This document shows positions 1 to 5,327 of a DNA stretch of 6,012 nucleotides, in pieces (within the stretch, counting starts at the first letter, position 1; every line of letters begins with the position of its first letter). A model generated the notes under the pieces. That model did not search any database. It was not told where the DNA came from and worked only from the letters and a program-made list of their open reading frames with translations. Origin of the DNA: an uncultured Acetatifactor sp. (GTDB lineage Bacteria; Bacillota; Clostridia; Lachnospirales; Lachnospiraceae); the NCBI GenBank assembly GCA_947626405.1, contig CANQSE010000135.1, positions 1 to 6,012 of the forward strand, given 5' to 3'. Made by a program: the position numbers and the translations under genes.

Positions 1-36
1 CAGCGCCAGCACGACCGCTATCACTTTCTTTTTCAT
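1..36 (-). CDS. Start of a secreted or lipoprotein gene (partial, runs off left edge)
   Basis: Only the first 12 codons are visible, reading [12 protein letters not shown] from an ATG at 36-34. A strong GGAGG on the minus strand (48-44) sits 7 nt upstream of this ATG and supports the start. A Lys-rich N-terminus followed by a hydrophobic run is the beginning of a Sec signal peptide. In Clostridia this form is very common in solute-binding lipoproteins of ABC transporters, but the lipobox and mature protein lie outside the window, so the product cannot be named. The gene is divergent from the clpC remnant. That is unusual, because an intact clpC would need about 1.4 kb of upstream coding sequence here. 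Confidence 0.6.
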   Translation of the reverse strand, partial: MKKKVIAVVLAL

Positions 37-216
37 GCTTTTTCCTCCCTGCCTCCTTCCCCTCAGCTCCCGGAGGCATTTGTTTCAGGGAGGGCGGAAA
101 ATTTCCTTTCCCGCGGGCGTGCCTTCCACTCCTTTCTGCCCCGTTTCCTTAAGGCAAATCCTTTTTTTCTGCAACAACAATTTTCACCTCCTCCTTCCCC
201 CGCCAGCAGGCGGGAA
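37..216. other. Non-coding leader of the leftward gene up to the clpC break
   Basis: No convincing gene is seen in these 180 bases. The minus strand is strongly purine-rich, with several GGAGG-like runs (around 48-44, 57-52 and 196-188). Only the run next to the ATG at 36 leads into a credible protein start. The plus-strand frame of clpC happens to stay open back to position 1 but contains no ATG, GTG or TTG before 277, and its translation shows no ClpC similarity before roughly 217. I could not identify a clear sigma-A promoter for the leftward gene. Confidence 0.5.
199..214. repeat. GC-rich hairpin (6-bp stem, AGCA loop) at the clpC junction
   Basis: CCCGCC and GGCGGG pair perfectly around a 4-nt loop. 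No T-run follows on either strand, so it does not look like an intrinsic terminator. It lies exactly where recognisable ClpC coding sequence begins and may mark a rearrangement or assembly junction. This is inference from position only. Confidence 0.4.
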
Positions 217-276
217 AGCAGGGAGACAAACAGGCGTTTCACCATCGGAGAGAACGAGATCGCTGAGGTTGTCGCC

Positions 277-1281
277 ATGTGGACAAAGATTCCCGTGCAG
301 AAGCTTGCGCAGAAGGAGAGCGAGCGTCTGCTCAAACTGGAAGGTATTCTCCATAAGCGCGTAGTCGGTCAGGAGGAAGCGGTAAAGGCCGTCTCGAGGG
401 CAATGCGGCGCGGAAGGGTAGGGCTTAAGGATCCAAAACGTCCCATCGGCTCCTTCCTTTTCCTCGGTCCCACGGGCGTTGGCAAGACGGAGCTGTCAAA
501 GGCGCTGGCCGAAGCCATGTTCGGCTCCGAGGACGCGATAATCAGGGTAGACATGTCTGAGTATATGGAGGGACATTCGGTCTCGAAGATGATAGGCTCC
601 CCTCCGGGTTACGTGGGCTTTGAGGAGGGCGGCCAGCTCAGCGAGAAGGTCAGGCGCAATCCCTATTCCGTAGTGCTTTTTGACGAGATAGAGAAAGCGC
701 ACCCCGACGTGTTCAATATTCTTCTGCAGGTATTGGACGACGGCCATATAACGGACTCAAAGGGACGGAAGGTCAGCTTTAAAAACACGGTGCTTATTAT
801 GACCTCCAACGCCGGAGCGCAGAGGATCGTCGATCCCAAAAATCTTGGTTTTGCCGCGGGAACAGACGAAAAAAGGGACTATGAAAAAATGAAAGCCGGC
901 GTAATGGAAGAAGTAAAGAGGAGCTTTAAGCCGGAATTTATCAACAGGATTGACGAGATTATCGTCTTCCACCAGCTAAACAGCGATAACATGAAAGAGA
1001 TTGTCGGTCTTCTTGCATCTGATCTTTATAAGCGCTGCGAGGCTCAGATGGATATCAGGCTGACGATGTCTCCTTCGCTTAAGGAGCACATTGTGACAAA
1101 GTACGCCGACAGCAAGATGGGAGCAAGACCGTTAAAAAGAGCGATCCAGTCGGTGGTGGAGGATGCGCTGGCCGAGGAAATCCTGCAAAAGAAGGTTCAG
1201 CCCGGAGACGCGGTGACTGTGGGCTATAAGAACGGCAAAGTAACATTCACCGTAAAAAATGAAAAGCAGGCGGATTCTTGA
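277..1281 (+). CDS. clpC: ClpC-type ATP-dependent Clp protease ATPase, C-terminal half only (truncated)
   Basis: ClpC is a hexameric AAA+ unfoldase that feeds substrates to ClpP. From the ATG at 277, 334 residues cover the second AAA+ module and C-terminal domain: Walker A GPTGVGKT (64-71), pore loop GYVG (111-114), Walker B VVLFDEIE (132-139), sensor 1 TSN (176-178), LGF (190-192) where Clp unfoldases carry their ClpP-docking tripeptide, arginine finger in FINRID (R224), and sensor 2 GARPLKR (283-289 region). All D2 key residues are intact. Full ClpC proteins are about 810 residues, so the N-domain, first ATPase and middle domain are missing. Codons upstream of 277 still read as ClpC ([10 protein letters not shown] just before MWTKIPV) back to about 217. 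The true reading frame therefore enters from a lost 5' part, and 277 is only the first possible start. A GAGG at 265-268 could support internal initiation. Most likely a gene remnant, or the result of rearrangement or misassembly. Confidence 0.85.
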   Translation: MWTKIPVQKLAQKESERLLKLEGILHKRVVGQEEAVKAVSRAMRRGRVGLKDPKRPIGSFLFLGPTGVGKTELSKALAEAMFGSEDAIIRVDMSEYMEGHSVSKMIGSPPGYVGFEEGGQLSEKVRRNPYSVVLFDEIEKAHPDVFNILLQVLDDGHITDSKGRKVSFKNTVLIMTSNAGAQRIVDPKNLGFAAGTDEKRDYEKMKAGVMEEVKRSFKPEFINRIDEIIVFHQLNSDNMKEIVGLLASDLYKRCEAQMDIRLTMSPSLKEHIVTKYADSKMGARPLKRAIQSVVEDALAEEILQKKVQPGDAVTVGYKNGKVTFTVKNEKQADS

Positions 1282-1291
1282 GCCTGTCTGC

Positions 1292-1320
1292 TTGCAGAAA
1301 ATACCGATCCCTGATATAAT
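1292..1320 (+). promoter_or_regulatory. Sigma-A promoter with extended -10 for the small unknown gene
   Basis: The -35 TTGCAG (1292-1297) and a perfect -10 TATAAT (1315-1320) are separated by 17 bp, and TGA directly before the -10 gives an extended -10 element. Transcription should start near 1327, about 45 nt before the ATG at 1372. This would let the small gene be expressed independently of clpC. Confidence 0.75.
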
Positions 1321-1326
1321 TGATAT

Positions 1327-1349
1327 GCAGACGTTTCGGTTATGTCTGC
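1327..1349 (+). promoter_or_regulatory. 5' UTR hairpin at the predicted transcript start
   Basis: GCAGAC (1327-1332) and GTCTGC (1344-1349) form a perfect 6-bp stem, extendable inward by a G-U and a T-A pair. It falls at the predicted +1 and ends 8 nt before the ribosome binding site. A hairpin at the extreme 5' end is a known way to protect mRNA from 5'-dependent RNases; that role is inferred here. No U-tract follows the stem, so termination is unlikely. Confidence 0.45.
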
Positions 1350-1371
1350 TAAAAAACAGGAGGATAATACC

Positions 1372-1785
1372 ATGGCAGTTGTAGAGGAGCTGATCCGCAG
1401 CGAAGCGGACGGGGCTATCAGTTTCGGCAACCACACGCTGGAAAAAAAGTCTAAGGTGGAGGATTACAAACACGCGGGAGATCTTTTGAAGGTGAAGACC
1501 TGCAGGGAGATCACAAAGCTTGAAAAGAACGGAATGTTTCTGTACGAGTCCGTTCCGGGAACAAGCGTCACAGGCTTTACGGAAAGGGAAAACGGCGTGG
1601 AATTTACCGTGGAGGGGGCGGAGGACGCCCAGATTACGGTAGGGCTTTCAGATGACACGGAATACGAGGTCTTTGTGGGAGGGCAGAGCATTGGCACCAT
1701 GAAGACCGGTCTGGGAGGAAAGCTTTCCCTGAGTGTGGAGCTTGAAAACATGGGAGAGGTGGCTGTCAGGGTAGTGCAGAAATAG
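1372..1785 (+). CDS. Conserved small protein of unknown function between clpC and radA
   Basis: The protein has 137 residues, beginning MAVVEELIRSEADGAISFGN. I chose the ATG at 1372 because a perfect AGGAGG (1358-1363) sits 8 nt upstream. An in-frame ATG at 1342 has no ribosome binding site and lies inside the 5' hairpin. There is no signal peptide, membrane segment or cysteine cluster. The sequence is acidic with alternating hydrophobic residues and many Gly/Thr/Val turns, suggesting a mostly beta-strand soluble cytoplasmic protein. I recall similar proteins next to clpC/radA in Lachnospiraceae, sometimes labelled 'endosialidase'. Nothing here supports a sialidase function, as no catalytic motif is visible. 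It has its own promoter and a probable terminator, so it looks like a single-gene transcript. Function not recognised. Confidence 0.85.
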   Translation: MAVVEELIRSEADGAISFGNHTLEKKSKVEDYKHAGDLLKVKTCREITKLEKNGMFLYESVPGTSVTGFTERENGVEFTVEGAEDAQITVGLSDDTEYEVFVGGQSIGTMKTGLGGKLSLSVELENMGEVAVRVVQK

Positions 1786-1814
1786 CTGCAGGACATCGGT
1801 TATGGCAGAGTATG

Positions 1815-1840
1815 CGCCGGAAGTCGTAAGGCTTCCGGCG
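1815..1840 (+). terminator. Probable intrinsic terminator after the small unknown gene
   Basis: CGCCGGAAG (1815-1823) and CTTCCGGCG (1832-1840) form a perfect 9-bp GC-rich stem with an 8-nt loop, 29 nt after the stop codon. The downstream tract (TTATAAGTT) is only moderately T-rich, so termination may be partial and allow some read-through into radA. Confidence 0.55.
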
Positions 1841-1944
1841 TTATAAGTTACCGGAAATGTTATGCCTTAAGATAAACGCTTAAAGAGCGTCTGACAAGGG
1901 CTTTGGGTATGGCGTGGGACGGGTGAAAGCGGGGAATACGGGAA

Positions 1945-3330
1945 ATGGCAAAGAGTAAAAACGGCACGGTTTTTTGCTGCAGTGACTGCGGGTACGAGTC
2001 CGCAAAATGGATGGGACAGTGCCCGGGCTGTAAGGGGTGGAACACCTTTGTGGAAGAACAGGTGGACAAATCGCCATACAAGGCGGCGAATTTTTCACAG
2101 ACATCCGGCCGCGCAAGGGGAGAAAGGACGCAGCCGAGCGTGCTTTCACAGATTGAAATACGTCCGGACGACAGAATATCCACCGGAATCGGCGAGCTTG
2201 ACAGGGTGCTTGGGGGAGGACTTGTGCAGGGCTCTCTTACGCTTGTCGGGGGAGACCCGGGGATAGGAAAGTCAACTCTTTTGCTTCAGGTGTGCAGAAA
2301 TCTTTCGAGTGAGGGGCACGACGTCCTTTATATTTCCGGTGAGGAATCGCTTGCACAGATCAAGATGCGGGCCGACAGAATAGGTCAGTTTACAGACAAA
2401 ATGCTGCTTTTGTGCGAAACCGATCTCGACGTGATCTCGGAGGTTATCCGCACGCGCAGGCCGGAAGCGGTGGTTATAGACTCAATTCAGACAATGTACA
2501 GCGAAAATGTCTCGTCAGCGCCCGGCAGCGTGTCCCAGGTGAGGGAATCAACGGGAATCCTTCTGCAGCTTGCAAAGGGACTTGGAGTGTCGGTGATGAT
2601 AGTGGGTCATGTGACAAAGGAAGGAACCGTGGCAGGGCCAAGGGTCCTTGAGCATATGGTGGACGCCGTGCTGTATTTTGAAGGCGACAGACATGCTTCC
2701 TATCGGATACTTCGGGGAGTGAAGAACCGCTTCGGCTCCACCAACGAGATAGGCGTGTTTGAGATGCGGGAAAACGGACTGACAGAGGTTAAAAACGCAT
2801 CGGAATACATGCTGAGCGGAAGGCCCGAAGATGCAAACGGATCGGTGGTGACGTGTACCATGGAGGGAACGCGGCCGCTTCTGGTGGAAATTCAGGCGCT
2901 TGTGTGCCACAGCAATTTCGGCATCCCGCGCAGACAGACAACGGGAACTGATTTCAACAGGGTAAATCTTCTTATGGCGGTGCTTGAAAAACGATCCGGA
3001 CTGCAGCTTGGCTCCTGCGACGCATATGTAAATATTACGGGAGGCATTAAGGTGCAGGAGCCGGCGGTGGATCTCGGGATTGTCCTGGCGGTTCTGTCCA
3101 GCTTTAAGAATCAGGCGATTCCGCGCAAGCTCGCCGCCTTTGGAGAGGTCGGACTGAGCGGGGAGGTAAGGGCGGTGAGCCAGGCCAGACAGCGTGCGGC
3201 TGAGGCCGAGAAGCTTGGCTTTACATCCTGCGTTGTCCCGAGCGTATGCGCGGCGGAATGTGAAAAAAACAGCGGGATAAAGATTATAGGCGTCGGGTCC
3301 GTAAGGGAGGTTATTGAGAGACTGTTTTAG
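1945..3330 (+). CDS. radA: DNA repair protein RadA (Sms)
   Basis: RadA is a RecA-like ATPase that helps process recombination intermediates and extend strand exchange during DNA repair. The protein has 461 residues, normal for the family. An N-terminal zinc finger pairs C12-x2-C15 with C26-x2-C29, with an extra adjacent C11. Walker A GGDPGIGKST is at 102-111, Walker B VVIDS at 176-180 and the RadA signature KNRFG at 260-264. A C-terminal Lon-protease-like domain runs from about 300 to 461. In it the Lon catalytic Ser-Lys pair is not preserved (EPAVDLG and SGEVRAVSQ at those sites), as is usual for RadA. The start has only a modest GGGGA site (1931-1935) but gives the expected zinc-finger N-terminus. 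clpC next to radA is conserved in Firmicutes. The 3' end overlaps the convergent kinase gene by 20 bp. No strong promoter is visible upstream, so expression may depend partly on read-through past the 1815-1840 hairpin. Confidence 0.97.
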   Translation: MAKSKNGTVFCCSDCGYESAKWMGQCPGCKGWNTFVEEQVDKSPYKAANFSQTSGRARGERTQPSVLSQIEIRPDDRISTGIGELDRVLGGGLVQGSLTLVGGDPGIGKSTLLLQVCRNLSSEGHDVLYISGEESLAQIKMRADRIGQFTDKMLLLCETDLDVISEVIRTRRPEAVVIDSIQTMYSENVSSAPGSVSQVRESTGILLQLAKGLGVSVMIVGHVTKEGTVAGPRVLEHMVDAVLYFEGDRHASYRILRGVKNRFGSTNEIGVFEMRENGLTEVKNASEYMLSGRPEDANGSVVTCTMEGTRPLLVEIQALVCHSNFGIPRRQTTGTDFNRVNLLMAVLEKRSGLQLGSCDAYVNITGGIKVQEPAVDLGIVLAVLSSFKNQAIPRKLAAFGEVGLSGEVRAVSQARQRAAEAEKLGFTSCVVPSVCAAECEKNSGIKIIGVGSVREVIERLF

Positions 3331-4438
3331 CCTTTGGAAGAAACACGGTGAAGGATATGCTTTCGTCCGCGCTCTCAGCCTTTATGCTGCCCCCGTGAAG
3401 TTCAACGATTTCCTTTGCTATTGCAAGGCCGAGCCCCGCGCCTCCGGTGGCGGATGCGCGTGAGGAATCCAGGCGGAAAAACTGCTCAAAGATGCGCGAC
3501 AGCTTTTCCGGAGGAATTGTCCTGCCGTGATTTTGAATAAGCAGGGTGATCCCGTCTTCTGCGGAAGAAAGGCTCAGATTTATAACGGAATTTGGATAGC
3601 CGTAATTGACGGCGTTTCGTATCAGGTTGTCAAACACCCTTGCAAGCTTATCGGGATCGCAGACAATGTAAACGTCAGGGGCGACTGAGAGACTCCATTC
3701 CAGCCCTTTTTCCTTAAGGACAGGATAAAATTCGCTTGCAATCTGTTCGATCATCCGGCTCAGATTGATCCTTTCCGTCTCAAGGGAAAGAGTCGTGAGA
3801 CTGAAACGGGTGATGTCAAAAAACTCGTTGATAAGGTCCTCCAGCCGTTGTGCCTTGCCAAGCGCGATGGCGGTATATTTTTCGCGAAGCGGCTCTGAAA
3901 GCGACGGGCTCTCTGAAAGCAGGGAGAGATATCCGATGACGCTTGTAAGCGGAGTTTTAAGATCGTGGGCCAGATAGACGATCAGGTCGTCCTTTCGCTG
4001 CTTTGCTTCCCTGGCAAGCGCCTCATTTTTCAGGCTCTGGAGACGCACGTCGTTTAACTCATCCTGTATGGCTTTCAGATTTTCGCTGAGCAGAATGGGG
4101 GATTCGGACGGCTGTGCAAGCTTTTCCGCGGCATTTACAAGCTCGTCAAGGTATCTTAGCGGCTTGGAGATAAAATAGTATGTGATGATGGCCCATCCGG
4201 CGGCGCCTCCCACAGGCAGGAAGAAATGTTCGACCTGTTTCAGAAACCGATAGAGCGGGTCCTTCGCGTACCACACCTTGAGAGAAGTGGCGAGTAACAC
4301 CGACAGAAAAAGTGCCGCGGCCAGAAACAGACCGTAGAGTATAAGAGCGTAAATGTAATGGACCAGAAGCTTTCTTGCGAGCTTGCTGCGAAGCGCTTTG
4401 TTTTTATTAAAGAAATTCCTATTCAATTGTATATCCAA
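3311..4438 (-). CDS. VanS-like membrane sensor histidine kinase
   Basis: This is the sensor half of a two-component system, expected to autophosphorylate and act as kinase/phosphatase for the adjacent regulator. In 375 residues there are two membrane helices (about 28-51 and 72-90) enclosing an external loop of only about 20 residues, and a HAMP-like linker (91-110). A coiled stretch leads to the phosphoacceptor H158 in YLAHDLKTPLTS. The ATPase domain has an N box NLIRNAVNYG (N275), the G1 variant NHGRTIPP (303-310), an F box RIFEQFFRLD and G2 GGAGLGLAIAKEI. The H box, the EFFDIT stretch and the NxG form of G1 closely resemble enterococcal VanS. The start is uncertain: TTG at 4438 is the longest, another in-frame TTG is at 4426, and there is no ATG in the N-terminal region. 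Translation is probably coupled to the upstream regulator, which it overlaps by 20 bp. Ligand unknown. Confidence 0.93.
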   Translation of the reverse strand: MDIQLNRNFFNKNKALRSKLARKLLVHYIYALILYGLFLAAALFLSVLLATSLKVWYAKDPLYRFLKQVEHFFLPVGGAAGWAIITYYFISKPLRYLDELVNAAEKLAQPSESPILLSENLKAIQDELNDVRLQSLKNEALAREAKQRKDDLIVYLAHDLKTPLTSVIGYLSLLSESPSLSEPLREKYTAIALGKAQRLEDLINEFFDITRFSLTTLSLETERINLSRMIEQIASEFYPVLKEKGLEWSLSVAPDVYIVCDPDKLARVFDNLIRNAVNYGYPNSVINLSLSSAEDGITLLIQNHGRTIPPEKLSRIFEQFFRLDSSRASATGGAGLGLAIAKEIVELHGGSIKAESADESISFTVFLPKAKTVSQ

Positions 4439-5114
4439 CCCCCCAGACCGTTTTTACAAATTTCGGATTCCTTGCGGGCTCCTGCATCTTTTCCCTCAGT
4501 CTTGCAATATGCGCCATCACGGTGTTGTTGCTGTCAAGATATTTTTCTCCCCAGACCGCTTCAAAAAGCTCCTCGGACGACACTACGCTCCCCCTGTTTT
4601 CGCACAGATAGCGGAGAATGTTAAATTCTATCGGCGTAAGCCCCAGCTCCCGCCCGTTAAGGGAACACTTGTGGCTGCTTTTGGAAATGTGCAGCCCGCG
4701 TATATCTATATCGTCTGACTCCCTGGGAGCGGTGCCATAGAGGTTGTACTTTGTGTAACGGCGAAGCTGCGTTTTTACCCGCGCAACCAGCTCGAGCGGG
4801 TTAAAGGGCTTTGTGATGTAGTCGTCGGCGCCAAGCGTCAGTCCGGTAATCTTGTCCATATCATTCACGCGCGCGGTCAGCATGATAATTGGGAAAAGGT
4901 AGTTTTCACGAATTTTCTGGCATAGAGTAAAGCCGTCCATGTCCGGAAGCATGAGATCCAGGATGGCAAGACATACCGGCATCCCGTTCAGATAACTCAG
5001 CGCGTCCGAGCCGTTGTAAAATTTTTCGACCTCGTACCCTTCGTTTTGCAGGTAGACCTCCACAAGATCCGCAATTTCCTTTTCGTCGTCCACGATGACA
5101 ATTCTTTCTTTCAT
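4419..5114 (-). CDS. VanR-like OmpR/PhoB-family response regulator
   Basis: A 231-residue transcription factor, normal length for the family. The receiver domain (1-118) has the acidic pocket D9/D10, phosphoacceptor D53 in ILDLMLP, T80 and K102 in TKPF. A winged-helix DNA-binding domain (about 135-231) ends in the typical KTVWGVGYTIE. The receiver and the NNTVMAHIARLREKM recognition region are very close to enterococcal VanR. The ATG at 5114 has a GGAG about 11 nt upstream and a well-formed promoter at 5151-5180. It is cotranscribed with the kinase. Likely targets are its own promoter and the divergent peptidase gene, judging from repeated boxes between them. No glycopeptide-resistance enzyme genes are visible, so a role in envelope stress or cell-wall sensing is more cautious than resistance. 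Confidence 0.95.
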   Translation of the reverse strand: MKERIVIVDDEKEIADLVEVYLQNEGYEVEKFYNGSDALSYLNGMPVCLAILDLMLPDMDGFTLCQKIRENYLFPIIMLTARVNDMDKITGLTLGADDYITKPFNPLELVARVKTQLRRYTKYNLYGTAPRESDDIDIRGLHISKSSHKCSLNGRELGLTPIEFNILRYLCENRGSVVSSEELFEAVWGEKYLDSNNTVMAHIARLREKMQEPARNPKFVKTVWGVGYTIE

Positions 5115-5150
5115 ACGTCATATGACTCCGTTTCCGCAAATTCTGTAAAA

Positions 5151-5180
5151 AGTATATCACATGGGGAAGCTTCCTTACAA
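5151..5180 (-). promoter_or_regulatory. Promoter of the VanRS-like operon
   Basis: Reading the minus strand, a -35 TTGTAA (5180-5175) and a -10 TATACT (5156-5151) are separated by 18 bp, and TGA precedes the -10 as an extended element. Predicted start is near 5144, about 30 nt before the ATG. A perfect 10-bp palindrome GGAAGCTTCC (5165-5174) occupies the spacer and could be an operator. Confidence 0.65.
5165..5180 (-). promoter_or_regulatory. VanR-box-like site overlapping the regulator's -35
   Basis: Minus strand TTGTAAGGAAGC (5180-5169) runs into the palindrome GGAAGCTTCC. It matches 9 of 12 positions of the enterococcal VanR box T(C/T)GTANGAAA(T/A)T, a consensus recalled from memory. A related box lies 38 bp further upstream. 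Overlap with the -35 suggests autoregulation. Confidence 0.4.
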
Positions 5181-5196
5181 CGCGGATATCAAAAGG

Positions 5197-5229
5197 AAAT
5201 CATAAGCTTTTCTTACGGATTTATGATTT
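5197..5229. promoter_or_regulatory. Inverted repeat enclosing a second VanR-box-like site
   Basis: AAATCATAA (5197-5205) and TTATGATTT (5221-5229) are a perfect 9-bp inverted pair separated by 15 bp. The enclosed minus-strand sequence CCGTAAGAAAAG (5218-5207) matches 10 of 12 positions of the recalled VanR box. The position, midway between two divergent genes, suits a shared operator. Function is inferred. Confidence 0.4.
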
Positions 5230-5263
5230 TTGCAGGATATTCTTCAGGATTTTGCAGGAAAAA
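5230..5263 (+). promoter_or_regulatory. Direct-repeat boxes (TTGCAGGA, 22 bp apart) upstream of the peptidase gene
   Basis: TTGCAGGATATT (5230-5241) and TTGCAGGAAAAA (5252-5263) are direct repeats exactly 22 bp, two helical turns, apart. A partial copy with CAGGA at 5245-5249 lies between them. Response regulators of the OmpR/PhoB family bind tandem direct repeats with 11-bp periodicity. Each outer copy matches 10 of 12 positions of the recalled VanR box. They end just upstream of where a -35 would lie for the -10 at 5291, a standard activator position. Confidence 0.5.
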
Positions 5264-5290
5264 ATGAAAGAAGTAAGCTTCAGGGCGTCG

Positions 5291-5296
5291 TATACT
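5291..5296 (+). promoter_or_regulatory. Candidate -10 of the peptidase gene
   Basis: TATACT lies 37 nt upstream of the chosen start codon. There is no recognisable TTGACA-like -35 at the proper distance (5268-5273 reads AAAGAA-like purines). That is typical of promoters needing an activator such as a phosphorylated response regulator. Predicted transcript start is near 5303. Confidence 0.4.
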
Positions 5297-5317
5297 TGGA
5301 ACATCGGCGGCAGCGCC

Positions 5318-5322
5318 GGAGG
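5318..5322 (+). promoter_or_regulatory. Ribosome binding site that favours the start at 5328
   Basis: GGAGG followed by AAAGG puts the site 5 nt from the ATG at 5328. The other in-frame ATG at 5430, nearer the membrane segment, has no comparable site. This decides for the longer N-terminus that includes the repeat. Confidence 0.55.
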
Positions 5323-5327
5323 AAAGG

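Noticed and set aside
140..200. Strong AGGAGG-like run on the minus strand (around 196-188) followed by GTG and TTG codons
   Set aside because: The GTG frame stops after 12 codons with the site too close, and the TTG frame ends after about 31 unremarkable codons. It may be a leader peptide but nothing supports it.
63..335. 90-residue minus-strand open frame opposite the start of the clpC remnant
   Set aside because: Composition is low-complexity and basic, it overlaps clear ClpC coding sequence on the other strand, and it has no credible family resemblance.
1264..1293. 10-bp imperfect hairpin spanning the clpC stop codon
   Set aside because: It has two G-U pairs, no T-run after it, and overlaps the -35 of the next promoter, so I do not call it a terminator.
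1132..1473. Minus-strand open frames of 113 and 70 residues across the clpC end and the small gene
   Set aside because: They run opposite two well-supported genes and the promoter between them, with no ribosome binding site or recognisable domain.
1848..1876. Possible radA promoter (TTACCG, 17 bp, GATAAA)
   Set aside because: Both hexamers are poor matches. It could be real but is no better than chance in this stretch.
1876..1890. Small inverted repeat ACGCT/AGCGT upstream of radA
   Set aside because: Five-bp arms are expected by chance, and it does not resemble the Gram-positive LexA box or the CtsR repeat.
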